A stretch of DNA of 64,000 bases from Sinomonas sp. ASV322 (GCF_030908245.1 NZ_JAVFJJ010000005.1:1-64000); one strand, 5' to 3'. Positions 19,964 through 30,241 are shown, numbered from the stretch's first letter. The notes: generated from the letters alone by a model not told the origin. Made by a program: numbers and translations.

Positions 19964-22890
19964 GCCGCCAACCCAACCGCCTTCGCCAGGGCGGCCGGAT
20001 CGACCGCTCGGTGGAGCTGGCCTTCACCGTCGACGGGCGCGCCTACACCGGGCACCCCGGCGACACCGTGGCGTCCGCGCTTCTCGCGTCCGGAGTCATG
20101 GAGACGGCCCCATCGCTGTATCGCAACCGCCCGCGCGGCATCGTCGCGGCGGGGGTCGAGGAGCCGAACGCGCTCCTCAAGGTGCGCCGCCCGGGCCACT
20201 CCGTGACCGAGTCCATGCTCCCGGCCACGGCGCTCGAGCTCGTCGGCGGGATCGACGCCCAGTACCTCTCCGGCCTCGGCCAGCTCGACCCGGCCGAGGA
20301 CACGTCCGTCTACGACAAGAAGTACGTCCACGCCGACATCCTCGTGGTCGGGGCGGGGCCGGCGGGACTCGCCGCGGCCCGCGAGGCCGCCCACACCGGC
20401 GCACGGGTGGTCCTCATCGACGACCAGCCCGAGCTCGGCGGTTCGCTCCTCTCGGACCCGAACGCGAAAATCGGCGGGCAATCAGCCCTCGAGTGGGTCG
20501 CCTCCGTCCGCGGGGAGCTCGACGCCGCGCCCGAGGCCACGGTCCTGACCCGCACCAACGCGTTCGGAAGCTACGACTCGAACTACGTCATCGCCCTGGA
20601 GAACCGTACGGACCACCTCGGCAGCCGGATCGAGAACGCCGCGCTCGCGAGCGTTTCCCGACAGCGTGTGTGGCACATCCGCGCCCAGCAGGTCGTGCTC
20701 GCGACCGGCGCCCACGAACGCCCCATCGTGTTCCGCAACAACGACCGCCCCGGCGTCATGCTCGCCTCCGCGGTCCGCACGTATCTCAACCGGTACGCGG
20801 TCGCGGCCGGCTCGCGCGTCGTCGTCTCCACGACGAACGACAGCGTCTACCCGCTCGTCGCCGAGCTCATCGCGGCGGGCATCCAGGTCGCCGCCGTCGC
20901 CGATGCCCGCCCCGAGCTCTCCGCCGCCGCCGAGGCAGCGAAGGCAAGCGGCGTCGTCGTCCTCCCTGGCGCCACCGTCGTCGACACAGTGACAGGCACC
21001 CAAGGCGGCCCGCGAGTCACCTCCGCGACGATCCGGGCGATCGACGACGACGGCGCCCCCGTGGGTGCCGAGCGAACCTTCGCGTGCGACCTCGTCGCCG
21101 TCTCCGGCGGCTGGAGCCCCGTGGTCCACTTGCACAGCCAGCGGCAGGGCAAGATTGGCTGGGACGACGATCTGGTCGCGTTCGTGCCGTCGGGCGCCGT
21201 CGAGGGCCAGCAGATCGTGGGCGCCGCCCGCGGCAGCTACGCGCTCGACGACTGCCTCGCCGAGGGGACCAACGCGGGAGCGGTCGCGGCGTTCAACGCC
21301 GGCTTCGTCACCGAGGGCGGCGCGCACGCCCTCTCCGTGCCGGGCACCGCGCCGCGCCCCGTGGGCACGACCCGCCCCCTGTGGGTGGTCCGGGACGAGG
21401 ACGGGAGCCTCGCGGGTCTCGACGAGCACTTCGTGGACCTCCAGCGCGACCAGACCGTCGCGGACGTCCTTCGCGCGACCGGCGCCGGAATGCGCAGCGT
21501 CGAGCACATCAAGCGCTACACGTCGATCAGCACTGCGAACGACCAGGGCAAGACCTCGGGCGTCAACGCCATCGGCGTCATTGCCGCGGCGCTCAACAAC
21601 GGCGCGACCCCGGGCGAAATCGGCACAACGACCTACCGGGCCCCGTACGCGCCCGTCGCATTCGCGGCCCTCGCCGGGCGCGAACGCGGGGAGCTCTTCG
21701 ATCCCGAGCGCCTTACGTCGATCCACGCGTGGCACGTCGGGCACGGCGCGGAGTTCGAGCTCGTGGGCCAGTGGCTCCGCCCGCGGTACTACCCCCAGCC
21801 GGGAGAGTCGATGGACGACGCCGTCTACCGCGAGTGCGCGGCCGTGCGCTCCTCGGTGGGCATGATGGACGCGACGACGCTCGGCAAGATCGAGATTTGG
21901 GGCGGGGACGCTGGCGAGTTCCTCAACCGCATCTACACGAACGCGTTCAAGAAGCTCGCCCCCGGCTCGGCGCGCTATGGCGTCATGTGCACCCCAGACG
22001 GGATGATCTTCGACGACGGCGTCACCTTGCGCCTCGACGAGAACCGCTTCTTCATGACGACGACGACCGGCGGCGCCGCACGCGTGCTCGACTGGCTCGA
22101 GGAGTGGCACCAGACCGAATGGCCCGGGCTCGACGTGAACTTCACGTCCGTCACGGAGCAGTGGACGACGGTCGCCGTCGTCGGCCCGAAGTCCCGCGCC
22201 GTCGTCGCCCGCATCGCGCCAGAGCTGGACCTCGACAACGAGGCCTTCCCGTTCATGACCTTCCGCGAGACGACGCTCGCCTCGGGCATCCCCGCCCGCG
22301 TGTGCCGCATCTCGTTCTCGGGCGAACTCGCGTTCGAGGTCAACGTGGCCGGCTGGTACGGGCAGCAGGTTTGGGAGGACATCTTCGAGGCCGGCGCTGA
22401 GTTCGACATGACCCCGTACGGCACCGAGACGATGCACGTGCTCCGCGCCGAGAAGGGCTATCCGATCGTCGGGCAGGACACGGACGGCACCGTCACGCCG
22501 CAGGACGCGGGCATGGACTGGATCGTCTCGAAGGCCAAGGACTTCATCGGCAAGCGCTCCTACTCCCGCGTCGACACGGCGCGGACGGACCGCAAGCACC
22601 TCGTCTCGCTCCTTCCGGTCGACCCGACGTTCCGGCTCCCCGAGGGCACTCAGGTCGTCGAGTCCGGGATCACGGTCAACCCGGCCTACGGGCCCGTGCC
22701 GATGCTCGGGCACGTGACGTCGAGCTACCACTCGGCGGCGCTCGGGCGCTCGTTCGCCCTGGCCCTGATCAAGAACGGCCGCAACCGCATCGGCCAGACC
22801 CTCGTCGCCCCCGTGGGCAACCAGCTCGTCGATGTCGTCGTCGGCGACACCGTCCTCTACGACCCCGAAGGGAAGCGCCGCGATGGCTGA
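19960..22890 (+). CDS. soxA: Sarcosine oxidase alpha subunit
   Basis: 976 residues, ATG 19960 with GGAGGAG upstream. The N-terminal 2Fe-2S-ferredoxin-like domain (about 15-110) lacks cluster cysteines, as usual. It is followed by a dinucleotide-binding domain ([19 protein letters not shown]), a second Rossmann part, and a C-terminal GcvT-like folate domain (from about 590, [17 protein letters not shown]). This subunit binds NAD+ and THF and receives the iminium intermediate from SoxB. It overlaps soxG by 8 bases. Confidence 0.95.
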   Translation: MSRQPNRLRQGGRIDRSVELAFTVDGRAYTGHPGDTVASALLASGVMETAPSLYRNRPRGIVAAGVEEPNALLKVRRPGHSVTESMLPATALELVGGIDAQYLSGLGQLDPAEDTSVYDKKYVHADILVVGAGPAGLAAAREAAHTGARVVLIDDQPELGGSLLSDPNAKIGGQSALEWVASVRGELDAAPEATVLTRTNAFGSYDSNYVIALENRTDHLGSRIENAALASVSRQRVWHIRAQQVVLATGAHERPIVFRNNDRPGVMLASAVRTYLNRYAVAAGSRVVVSTTNDSVYPLVAELIAAGIQVAAVADARPELSAAAEAAKASGVVVLPGATVVDTVTGTQGGPRVTSATIRAIDDDGAPVGAERTFACDLVAVSGGWSPVVHLHSQRQGKIGWDDDLVAFVPSGAVEGQQIVGAARGSYALDDCLAEGTNAGAVAAFNAGFVTEGGAHALSVPGTAPRPVGTTRPLWVVRDEDGSLAGLDEHFVDLQRDQTVADVLRATGAGMRSVEHIKRYTSISTANDQGKTSGVNAIGVIAAALNNGATPGEIGTTTYRAPYAPVAFAALAGRERGELFDPERLTSIHAWHVGHGAEFELVGQWLRPRYYPQPGESMDDAVYRECAAVRSSVGMMDATTLGKIEIWGGDAGEFLNRIYTNAFKKLAPGSARYGVMCTPDGMIFDDGVTLRLDENRFFMTTTTGGAARVLDWLEEWHQTEWPGLDVNFTSVTEQWTTVAVVGPKSRAVVARIAPELDLDNEAFPFMTFRETTLASGIPARVCRISFSGELAFEVNVAGWYGQQVWEDIFEAGAEFDMTPYGTETMHVLRAEKGYPIVGQDTDGTVTPQDAGMDWIVSKAKDFIGKRSYSRVDTARTDRKHLVSLLPVDPTFRLPEGTQVVESGITVNPAYGPVPMLGHVTSSYHSAALGRSFALALIKNGRNRIGQTLVAPVGNQLVDVVVGDTVLYDPEGKRRDG

Positions 22891-23542
22891 GCACCTGACT
22901 GCATCCACCCTCGCCGACCTCAACCGCCCGGCCGGCCCAGCCCTCGGCACTTCAGACCTGCGTCGCAGCCCCGCCGCCCACCTCGCGCCGCTCTTCGCGG
23001 CGGCCGAGGTGACCGGGCCGAACAGCGTCGCGCTGCGCGAAGTGCCGTTCCTGACCATGGTCGGCCTGCGCGTGGCCCCCGACTCGGACTCGGCGGACCG
23101 AGTCGAGGCCCGCCTCGGCACGCAGCTTCCTGCCCGCTGCGGCGACGTCGGCATCGGCACGGGCTGCTCGGTGCTCTGGCTGGGCCCCGACGAATTCCTC
23201 GTCGTCACCACCGCGAGCTCCGCAGAGTTCACCGCGCGCCTTGTCCAGGCCATCGGCACCGAGCCGGGCTCCGCCGTCGACCTCTCCGCGAACCGCACGA
23301 CGTTCGAGCTCACCGGACGCGCAGCACGCGACGTCCTCGAGAAGGGCTGCCCGCTCGACCTGCACCCCCGGGCGTTCGCCGTGGGGTCCGCGTACGTCAC
23401 CCAGCTCGGGCCCGTGCCGATCATCCTCTGGAAGACCGGCCCCGAGACGTACGAGATCTACCCCCGCGCGTCCTTCGCGGACTACCTCGGCCGCTGGCTC
23501 CTCGACGCAATGGCGGAGTTCAGGGCGCTGGAGCTGCTCTGA
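22883..23542 (+). CDS. soxG: Sarcosine oxidase gamma subunit
   Basis: 219 residues, ATG 22883 inside the soxA end, with GGGAAG upstream. It shows the SoxG pattern: [53 protein letters not shown] (in pieces) and [19 protein letters not shown]. It is the fourth subunit, with a GcvT-like fold but no known catalytic role. The stop overlaps sdaA by one base. Confidence 0.93.
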   Translation: MAEHLTASTLADLNRPAGPALGTSDLRRSPAAHLAPLFAAAEVTGPNSVALREVPFLTMVGLRVAPDSDSADRVEARLGTQLPARCGDVGIGTGCSVLWLGPDEFLVVTTASSAEFTARLVQAIGTEPGSAVDLSANRTTFELTGRAARDVLEKGCPLDLHPRAFAVGSAYVTQLGPVPIILWKTGPETYEIYPRASFADYLGRWLLDAMAEFRALELL

Positions 23543-24918
23543 TGGCGCTGAGCGCGCTCGATATGTTCTCGGTCGGCATCGGCCCGTCGTCGTCGCACAC
23601 GGTCGGGCCGATGCGGGCCGCGGCACTGTTCATCGAGGGCTTGCGCTCAGCCGGCCTCTTGAGTGCCGTCGAGCGGATCCAGGCCGAGCTCTTCGGCTCG
23701 CTCGGAGCGACTGGCCACGGGCATGGCTCGGACAAAGCCGTGATCCTCGGCCTGCAGGGCGAACGGCCCGAGACCGTGGACACCGACACGGCCGACGCGC
23801 GGGTCGCTGCCGTCACCGCGCAGGGCAAGCTCCTGATCGCTGGCGAGCGCTGCATCGCGTTCTCGCGGGCCGACGACGTCGTGCTCCACCGTCGCCGCAC
23901 GCTGCCGTCGCACCCCAACGGGATGGTGTTCAGGGCGTTCGACGACGGCGGGGAGCTCCTGAGGGAAGGGACCTTCTATTCCGTGGGCGGCGGGTTCGTC
24001 GTCGACGAAGACGCCGTCGGGGCCGATCGCATCGTCGAGGACGAGACGCCCCTTCGGTACCCCTTTACGAGCGGCGCCCAGCTCCTCGAACACTGCCGCC
24101 GCGAGGGCATGCGCATCAGCGACATCATGCTCGCGAACGAGCTGTCCTGGCGCACGGAGGCGGAGCTTCGCGCCGAGCTCCTGCACATCTGGGCGGTCAT
24201 GAAGGAGTGCGTCCGCAACGGGTGCACCCGCACCGAGAAGCTGCTCCCGGGCGGTCTCAAAGTCCCGCGGCGGGCGCCGAAGCTCCTCGCCGACCTCGAG
24301 GCCGCACACGATGAGACCGACCCGTTCCGGGCGATGGACTGGGTCAACCTCTTCGCTTTGGCGGTCAACGAGGAGAACGCCTCGGGCGGGCGGATTGTCA
24401 CCGCGCCGACGAACGGCGCGGCCGGGATCGTGCCCGCCGTCCTGCACTACTACGAGAAGTTCGTCCCAGGGGCTGACGACGACGGCGTCGTGCGCTTCCT
24501 GCTCACGGCGGCGGCGGTGGGCATCCTCTTCAAGGAGAACGCATCCATTTCGGGTGCCGAGGTCGGGTGCCAGGGAGAGGTCGGCTCGGCATGCGCGATG
24601 GCCGCCGGCGGGCTGTGCGAGGTGCTCGGCGGCACGCCCGAGCAGGTCGAGAACGCCGCCGAGATCGGCATCGAGCACAACCTCGGCCTCACATGCGACC
24701 CCGTGGGCGGGCTCGTGCAGATCCCCTGCATCGAGCGGAACGCGGTCGCAAGCAACAAGGCGATCAACGCCGCTCGCATTGCCCTGCGCGGGGATGGCAG
24801 CCACAAGGTCTCCCTCGACAAGGCCATCAAGACCATGCGGGAGACCGGCGCCGACATGAAGGTCAAGTACAAGGAGACGTCGCGCGGCGGCCTCGCCGTG
24901 AACGTCATCGAGTGCTGA
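23542..24918 (+). CDS. sdaA: L-serine ammonia-lyase (iron-sulfur, single chain)
   Basis: 458 residues. The N-terminal beta domain has [16 protein letters not shown]. The C-terminal alpha domain has [31 protein letters not shown] and the cluster-binding cysteines, including LTCDPVGG. It converts L-serine to pyruvate and ammonia, the last step from methylated glycines to central metabolism. Overlap with soxG makes coordinated expression with glyA-sox very likely. Active-site motifs are complete. Confidence 0.95.
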   Translation: MALSALDMFSVGIGPSSSHTVGPMRAAALFIEGLRSAGLLSAVERIQAELFGSLGATGHGHGSDKAVILGLQGERPETVDTDTADARVAAVTAQGKLLIAGERCIAFSRADDVVLHRRRTLPSHPNGMVFRAFDDGGELLREGTFYSVGGGFVVDEDAVGADRIVEDETPLRYPFTSGAQLLEHCRREGMRISDIMLANELSWRTEAELRAELLHIWAVMKECVRNGCTRTEKLLPGGLKVPRRAPKLLADLEAAHDETDPFRAMDWVNLFALAVNEENASGGRIVTAPTNGAAGIVPAVLHYYEKFVPGADDDGVVRFLLTAAAVGILFKENASISGAEVGCQGEVGSACAMAAGGLCEVLGGTPEQVENAAEIGIEHNLGLTCDPVGGLVQIPCIERNAVASNKAINAARIALRGDGSHKVSLDKAIKTMRETGADMKVKYKETSRGGLAVNVIEC

Positions 24919-24941
24919 TGCGAGAAGGGCTGTGATTGCGC

Positions 24942-25163
24942 ATGTTGTTGCAGGCCATCAAGACCGCGACCGGACGCGGACGACGGGACGACTGGTCACA
25001 GCTGATCGGCCGAACGGTAGAGGTGTGGCTTGGGGGCCAGCTCGTGACCACAGGCGTCGTGGACCAGGCGACCTCGGACGACATGGTCCTGTGGATCGCG
25101 GCCCAAGGGATCCAGCGCCGGAAGCTCTACGACAAGCTCACGGGCTACGAGATCTGGGCGTGA
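24942..25163 (+). CDS. Small conserved-looking protein, unknown function
   Basis: 73 residues from ATG 24942; a TTG at 24936 has better spacing to AGAAGGG and would add two residues. It is a compact, mixed-charge protein (DDWSQLIGRTVEVWLGGQ, then GVVDQATSDDMVLWIAAQG) with the look of a small beta-barrel, and no signal peptide or membrane segment. It begins 23 bp after sdaA and could be the last gene of that operon. I do not recognise the family. Confidence 0.55.
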   Translation: MLLQAIKTATGRGRRDDWSQLIGRTVEVWLGGQLVTTGVVDQATSDDMVLWIAAQGIQRRKLYDKLTGYEIWA

Positions 25164-25483
25164 CGGGGTCCCATTCGCGCGGCGGTGCGCTGCCGCCGGA
25201 GCGGCTGACGGCCGCTGCGCGGATGAGTCGGCTGGATTTCACAGGCCACTGGCTGGCACTCGGCGTTGACCCAGATCAGGCAGTCGAATGGCGGTCCGGC
25301 GTGCGCGATGACGTGCGCGCACCTTATTAATGGCCAGGGCGGGAATCAGTGAGGCGCTGGAAACCTGCGGCAAGCCAATCGCCCGAGCCAGTCGCTCACC
25401 CAACAGATCGAATGTATATTCGATTGTAGGGCTTGGCTGTGCTATGATTCGTACATATCTTTGATTGATGTTGGGGGGCATCG
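25164..25483. other. Intergenic region with short hairpin and LexA-like box
   Basis: About 320 bp without a convincing gene. It has a short hairpin (CGGCGG at 25180-25185 with CCGCCG at 25193-25198) just after the small gene, and the palindrome described at 25408. A run of AT-richer sequence before 25484 probably holds the promoter of the DUF222-HNH gene. Confidence 0.5.
25408..25423. promoter_or_regulatory. LexA (SOS) box-like palindrome
   Basis: TCGAATGTATATTCGA: perfect 6-bp arms TCGAAT/ATTCGA around GTAT, extended by one A/T pair on each side. It differs from the actinobacterial SOS consensus TCGAAC-N4-GTTCGA by one symmetric change per arm. It is 61 bp upstream of the DUF222-HNH start. 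Confidence 0.6.
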
Positions 25484-27061
25484 ATGGCTGCGGACGTGGA
25501 TTCGAGCACGTCAGGCGCTTGGAGGGCCAGGCCTGAGACTTCGGGGGCGGTGATACTGGTCCCTCGTCCGGGGTCACTGCTTGAGGGCTCGCTTTGGCAT
25601 CCAGACCCCTCGACACTCTCAGGCGAGGACGCGCGGCGAGCGCTCGCAGATATCGGACGGGCGCGATCATTCCTTGCGGCCCTTGAGGCCCTCGCCGTGG
25701 AGCGCATCCGGCTCGCGAGCGAAGAGGAGGCCCGCGAGGTGGCCGCCCGCGCACATTCTGAGAGCCAAGCGGAGCGGTTCGGCGGCGATGTGGGCAGGGC
25801 GCTCGCGGTGTCCGAAGTGGCAGTCGCAGAGGGCATCAGCGAGTTCGCCGCCGCGAGGCTCGTCAACTCGTCGGAGGCTCTGTGCGGGCCGCAACAGGCT
25901 GTCCTGAGTTGGCTCGAGGGTGGAGTCCTGTCCGAGGCGCACGCGCGGGTCATCACCGACGAGACGTCGACCCTGCCCGAGGCCGTGGCGGAGGAATTCG
26001 GGATCGAGTGCCTGCGACGCCTCGAGACGCGCACCGGCCGGCGGCGCACGCCGGGCGAGTTCCGGAAGGCCGTGCGGGCGCTGCGCGAACGGCTCCACCC
26101 AGACTCGATCCGGGCCCGACGGGTGCGGGCCGAGCGGGATCGCGGCGTGTGGATCAGGCCCGAACCTGACGGCATGTGCACGCTGACAGCGTTCCTCCCC
26201 GCCGAGCTGGGCCTTGCCGCTTACAACCGTGTCGACGCCATCGCCCGATCGCGTCGGGATACCGAGTCAGGGGAAGGCCGCACGCTCCCCCAGCTCCGCG
26301 CGGACGAGCTCGCCGGCCTGCTGCTCGTCAACAACGGCGGAAGCTCCGAGCACAGCAATCGCAGCATCGAGCACAGCAACGGCAGCACCGCCCGCGAACG
26401 CGATTCCGCACGCATCGGTCGTGAAGTCACCCAGGCCGACGTGCCACGCCCGGCAGCCGAGGTCGTCGTCCATGTCTCAGCGGAGTCACTGCTTGGACTC
26501 GCTGAGGAACCGGGCGAACTGGAAGGCTACGGTCCGATCGACGCCGAGACCGCCCGCGCCCTGGCCGTAGACGCGCCCACGTGGCAACTCCTGTCCACGG
26601 GAGAAAACGGGGTGCCGCTCTCGCTCGGCCGCACGGCGTACCGACCGCCGAAACGGCTGCGTCGCTTCATCGAGTACCGCGACGGCAGCTGCCAGTTCCC
26701 AGGCTGCTTAAGTCCAGCATCGAAGGCCGAGATCGACCACATCGCCGAATGGCAGGACGGGGGCACCACGGACGCGGCCAACCTCCAGGCGCTCTGCAGA
26801 AAGCACCACGCCCTCAAGAGTCTTCACCTGTGGAAACCCACTCGGCTCGAGACGGACGGAGGCGCATGGGACGGCGATGTCCTCTGGGTCTCGCCGCTCG
26901 GCACACGCGTCCTCGCGGGCCCTGCCGACCGGGAGCTCGTCTCGACAAGCGAGAAGGGACTCGCGCCACCGAAGAGCCAGCAACTCGGGGGCGCGGACAG
27001 CAGCGGACTCCGGCCGGCGAAAAGCCCGCAACTCGGGCCGTCCGACCCACCTCCGTTCTGA
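25484..27061 (+). CDS. DUF222 / HNH endonuclease (13E12-repeat family)
   Basis: 525 residues, ATG 25484 behind GGGGGG. The long helical DUF222 region (about 45-380) is followed by an HNH domain with CQFPGC, EIDHIAEWQDGG, NLQALCRKHHALKS. The conserved His, Asn and second His, and the CxxxC-like zinc pair, are present. Residues 490-525 hold two similar PPKSQQLGG / PAKSPQLGP repeats. The family is abundant and mobile-looking in actinobacteria; the mycobacterial REP13E12 members are linked to SOS boxes. A LexA-like palindrome directly upstream fits DNA-damage control. The physiological role is unknown. It lies next to a decayed folate gene. Confidence 0.85.
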   Translation: MAADVDSSTSGAWRARPETSGAVILVPRPGSLLEGSLWHPDPSTLSGEDARRALADIGRARSFLAALEALAVERIRLASEEEAREVAARAHSESQAERFGGDVGRALAVSEVAVAEGISEFAAARLVNSSEALCGPQQAVLSWLEGGVLSEAHARVITDETSTLPEAVAEEFGIECLRRLETRTGRRRTPGEFRKAVRALRERLHPDSIRARRVRAERDRGVWIRPEPDGMCTLTAFLPAELGLAAYNRVDAIARSRRDTESGEGRTLPQLRADELAGLLLVNNGGSSEHSNRSIEHSNGSTARERDSARIGREVTQADVPRPAAEVVVHVSAESLLGLAEEPGELEGYGPIDAETARALAVDAPTWQLLSTGENGVPLSLGRTAYRPPKRLRRFIEYRDGSCQFPGCLSPASKAEIDHIAEWQDGGTTDAANLQALCRKHHALKSLHLWKPTRLETDGGAWDGDVLWVSPLGTRVLAGPADRELVSTSEKGLAPPKSQQLGGADSSGLRPAKSPQLGPSDPPPF

Positions 27062-27074
27062 CGCCGCCGCCGTC

Positions 27075-27474
27075 CTGACGCCGCCGCCGTACGCCGCGAC
27101 CTCAGCGCCCGCCGCTGTGCTCTGCCTGCGCGCCGCTTCCACGGCGTGGAGCAACAGGAGGGCCGTCGTCACGGTGCCCACGCCGCCAGGAACCGGGGAG
27201 AGGCCCGAGGTGACGGCCGCGACTGAGGCGGCGTCGGCGTCGCCCATTCACCAAGGCCGAGGGCCGTGCGCGCGAGGGCATCCGCGGCCTCGAGGATCTC
27301 CCGCGTGGCGGCTTCGTGCTCGGCATACTTCGGCCCTTGACCGAAGCGCGCGACCATGCCGATGAGGGCCGCGCCTTGGGCTGCATGGAGAGCCCCTGCG
27401 GCGCCTCCTCACGGCGTGGGCTCGCGTGAGGCGAGGCGGCCGAGATAGTCCTTTATGGCTTCGGAACCGATCAC
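27075..27474 (-). pseudogene. folD: Decayed methenyl-THF cyclodeaminase / FolD fusion gene
   Basis: Minus-strand reading from GTG 27474 (AGGAGGAACC upstream) gives a cyclodeaminase N terminus: IGSEAIKDYLGRLASREPTP, then TGA at 27411-27409 where the family has glycine, then GGAAGALHAAQGAALIGMVA and YAEHEAATREILEAADALAR. About 70 residues in, near 27250, the sequence jumps to another frame with GDADAASVAAVTSGLSPVPG, the C-terminal signature of FolD (methylene-THF dehydrogenase/cyclohydrolase). So there is a nonsense codon plus a large internal deletion. An intact product would feed methylene-THF to PurU as formyl-THF. The 3' boundary is approximate. Confidence 0.8.
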
Positions 27475-27561
27475 GGTTCCTCCTGTGCGGAACGCGGTGG
27501 CGGGATCAGAGGCGAGTTCGGAGCTCTCGCCTTCGGAGGCCTCGCACTCTTGATACACGAT

Positions 27562-27571
27562 TGATATATCA
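27562..27571. promoter_or_regulatory. GntR-type palindrome, site D (folD relic / betaine operon)
   Basis: TGATATATCA, identical to site C, flanked by TGATAC (27551) and TGATAT (27577). It lies 88 bp upstream of the relic's start and 183 bp upstream of the betaine-demethylation operon. Confidence 0.6.
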
Positions 27572-27626
27572 GATCATGATATGTGCGGAGGCTGCAGCGG
27601 TCAACCCATCTGACGGTGATCCCCCG

Positions 27627-27648
27627 TTTACAGCGCATTTACAGCGCA
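27627..27648. promoter_or_regulatory. Tandem 11-bp direct repeat upstream of the betaine operon
   Basis: TTTACAGCGCA occurs twice back to back (27627-27637 and 27638-27648). Two further TTTAC motifs lie at 27706 and 27716, 10 bp apart. One-helical-turn spacing upstream of the 27754 start suggests side-by-side binding of a regulator. The regulator is unknown. Confidence 0.45.
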
Positions 27649-27753
27649 GCCCTTGACGTCGACCTGTGAACTGCCTCACTGTTGTGTATGTCGCTTCGTG
27701 TTGCATTTACTGCAATTTACCTAGTCCCTCCCCAGTTCGGATGAGAAAGACCC

Positions 27754-28986
27754 ATGAAGACTCTCGCGATTGTCGGATCCTCCCTCGCAGGCCTCTCGGC
27801 CGCCCGCGCGGCGCGCTCAGAGGGCTTCGACGGCCGGCTCGTGCTCATCGGCGACGAGCTCCACCGCCCTTACGACCGCCCGCCGCTCAGCAAGGACTTC
27901 CTGAGCGGGAAGGTCGGCGCGGACAGCCTCGCGCTCGAGGATCCCGACCAGGACTTGGGCGCCGAATGGCTCCTCGGAACGCGCGCCGAGGCGCTCGACG
28001 CAGCTGGCCGGACTGTCGTCCTCGCTGACGGGCGCCGGGTCTCGGCCGACGGCGTCGTCCTCGCCACGGGCTCGACGGCTCGCGTGCTGCCCGGCTTCGA
28101 GGGGTTCGAGAACGTCTACACGCTGCGGACGCTCGACGACGCGTGGCGCCTCCGCGACGAGCTTCGCCCGGGAGCCAAGCTGCTCGTCGTCGGTGCGGGA
28201 CTCATCGGCGCCGAAGTGGCGTCGACAGCGCGGGCCGCGGGAGTCGACGTCGTACTCATCGCCGGTGCGGGCGTTCCGCTCGGCCGCAGCGTCGGCCCGG
28301 ACATGGGGAGCATCCTTTCCGGACTCCACGCCGTCAACGGCGTCGAGCTCATCCGGGGTGCAACCATCGTCGGCCACCGTGGAGACTCCGGCAAGCGGCT
28401 CCGCGCCGTAGAGCTTTCGGACGGGCGCATCATCGAGGCCGACGCCGTTCTCGTCGCGATCGGCGGGGAGCCTGCGACCACCTGGCTCGAAGGCTCGGGA
28501 ATCCACGTCTCCGACGGGATCGTCTGCGATGACCACGGCCGAACGAACATCCCCGGCGTCGTCGCCGTCGGCGACTGCGCGGCGTGGCACGACCGGCACC
28601 TCGGCCGCACTCACCGCCAAGGGCACTGGAACGCCGCACTCACCCAGCCCGCGCGCGCGGTCAAGGCCCTCCTCGGCACCCCCGATCCGGAGCCGCTCTC
28701 GACGCTTCCGTACTTCTGGTCCGACCAGTACGGCGTCCGCATCCAGTTCAGCGGGCACGCCGAGCTCGCGGACCGCATCGAGATCGAGGAGGGCGACGCG
28801 ACGACGCACAGCTTCCTCGCCGCGTACTACCGGGGCGACCAGCCCGTCGCCGTGCTCAGCAGCGCCCAGCCGCGACTCTTCGCGAAGCGCCGGCGCGAGA
28901 TCGAACGAGCCCAACGCGGCGAAGCTGGCCAACTCGGCGAACCTGGCCAACGCAGCGTCACGGCGGCCGAGCTCTCCGCGAGCTGA
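27754..28986 (+). CDS. Ferredoxin reductase of the betaine demethylation system (FAD/NAD(P)H)
   Basis: 410 residues of the Rieske-oxygenase ferredoxin-reductase family. It has FAD motif IVGSSLAGLSAARAAR, PYDRPPLSK, the ATGSTAR segment, NAD motif LLVVGAGLIGAEVAS, and GVVAVGDCAAW before a C-terminal reductase domain. The tail carries short near-repeats (GEAGQLGEPGQ). First gene of the nine-gene operon and directly upstream of the oxygenase and ferredoxin, it should pass electrons from NAD(P)H to the ferredoxin at 30238. Assignment to betaine demethylation comes from context. Confidence 0.88.
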   Translation: MKTLAIVGSSLAGLSAARAARSEGFDGRLVLIGDELHRPYDRPPLSKDFLSGKVGADSLALEDPDQDLGAEWLLGTRAEALDAAGRTVVLADGRRVSADGVVLATGSTARVLPGFEGFENVYTLRTLDDAWRLRDELRPGAKLLVVGAGLIGAEVASTARAAGVDVVLIAGAGVPLGRSVGPDMGSILSGLHAVNGVELIRGATIVGHRGDSGKRLRAVELSDGRIIEADAVLVAIGGEPATTWLEGSGIHVSDGIVCDDHGRTNIPGVVAVGDCAAWHDRHLGRTHRQGHWNAALTQPARAVKALLGTPDPEPLSTLPYFWSDQYGVRIQFSGHAELADRIEIEEGDATTHSFLAAYYRGDQPVAVLSSAQPRLFAKRRREIERAQRGEAGQLGEPGQRSVTAAELSAS

Positions 28987-29032
28987 GACCACGAACTTCC
29001 CGCGACACGAACTACACCTCAGAAGGGACGAC

Positions 29033-30241
29033 ATGACTACCTCGACCGATTCGACCGAGAAGCTCGCATCGCAAGGAAGCGGTGCCACGAAGATCTCGGA
29101 GAGCCTCATCGCGACCTTGCCGGGCTCCACCTACGTGGAGGAGGCCGTGTTCCGCGCCGAGCAGGAGCGGATCTTCGAGCAGATGTGGTTCTGTGCCATC
29201 CGCTCGTCCGACCTCGACAAGGCTGGCGCGTGGCGCACGGTGCAGATCGGCCGCGAAAGCGTGCTGATCTCGCGGACCCGCAAGGGCGAGATCCGCGCCT
29301 TCTACAACATCTGCCGCCACCGCGGCGTGAAGCTCTGCATGGAGGAGCAGGGCGAAGCCGCCCGCAACTTCCAGTGCCCGTACCACGCGTGGACCTACGA
29401 CTTCGAGGGCAAGCTCATCGCCGCGCCCAACCTCACGAAGATGCCGGACATCGACCGGGACACCTACGGCCTCGCGAAGGTCCACCTCCGCGAATACCTC
29501 GGCTATGTGTGGGTCTGCCTGGCCGATGAGCCGCCGTCGTTCGAAGAGGACGTCATGGGCGCGATCGAAGAGCGACTCGGCGACGTGCACAAGATCGATG
29601 GCTACGACGTCGCGAACCTGAGCCTCGGCCGGCGCATCCGCTACGACGTCAAGGCCAACTGGAAGCTCATCATCGAGAACTTCATGGAGTGCTACCACTG
29701 CGCCACGATCCACCCGGAGCTCACCGAGGTCCTCCCCGAGTTCGCCGACGGGCTCGCGGCGCAGTACTTCGTGGGCCACGGCGCCGAGTTCGGCGAGAAC
29801 ATCAAGGGCTTCACGATCGACGGCTCCGAGGGCCTGGACCAGCTCCCGGGCGTTGCGGAGGACCAGGACCGCCGCTACTACGCCATCACCATCAAGCCCA
29901 CGGTGTTCGTGAACCTCGTTCCCGACCACGTCATCATCCACCGCATGTTCCCGCTCGCAACGGACCGCACGATCGTCGAGTGCGACTGGCTGTACCTCCC
30001 CTCGGTCGTGGAGAGCGGGAAGGACGTGAGCGCCTCCGTGGAGCTGTTCCACCGCGTGAACCAGCAGGACTTCGACGCCTGCGAGCGCTGCCAGCCGGCG
30101 ATGGGCTCCAAGATCTACGCCAAGGGCGGCGTGCTGGTCCCGAGCGAGCACCACATCGGCGCCTTCCACGAATGGGTCATGGAGCGCGTCGGGGAATTCG
30201 TGCCGGAGAGCAGCCACGGGACTCGGACGGAAGTGCGATGA
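29033..30241 (+). CDS. Rieske oxygenase, probable glycine betaine demethylase
   Basis: 402 residues, ATG 29033 after AGAAGGG. The Rieske cluster is C94/H96 (CRHRG) and C115/H118 (CPYHAW). The mononuclear iron histidines are H222 and H227 in ECYHCATIHPEL. It belongs to the GbcA-like group of alpha subunits. With its own ferredoxin and reductase, and choline dehydrogenase, betaine transporter and BADH in the same operon, the best prediction is glycine betaine to dimethylglycine plus formaldehyde. Stachydrine or carnitine-type substrates cannot be excluded from sequence alone. It overlaps the ferredoxin gene by 4 bases. Confidence 0.85.
   Translation: MTTSTDSTEKLASQGSGATKISESLIATLPGSTYVEEAVFRAEQERIFEQMWFCAIRSSDLDKAGAWRTVQIGRESVLISRTRKGEIRAFYNICRHRGVKLCMEEQGEAARNFQCPYHAWTYDFEGKLIAAPNLTKMPDIDRDTYGLAKVHLREYLGYVWVCLADEPPSFEEDVMGAIEERLGDVHKIDGYDVANLSLGRRIRYDVKANWKLIIENFMECYHCATIHPELTEVLPEFADGLAAQYFVGHGAEFGENIKGFTIDGSEGLDQLPGVAEDQDRRYYAITIKPTVFVNLVPDHVIIHRMFPLATDRTIVECDWLYLPSVVESGKDVSASVELFHRVNQQDFDACERCQPAMGSKIYAKGGVLVPSEHHIGAFHEWVMERVGEFVPESSHGTRTEVR

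Noticed and set aside
20482-23424. Nearly 1000-codon minus-strand open frame opposite soxA/soxG
   Set aside because: Same high-GC shadow effect, no family features or ribosome-binding site; soxA and soxG occupy the other strand.
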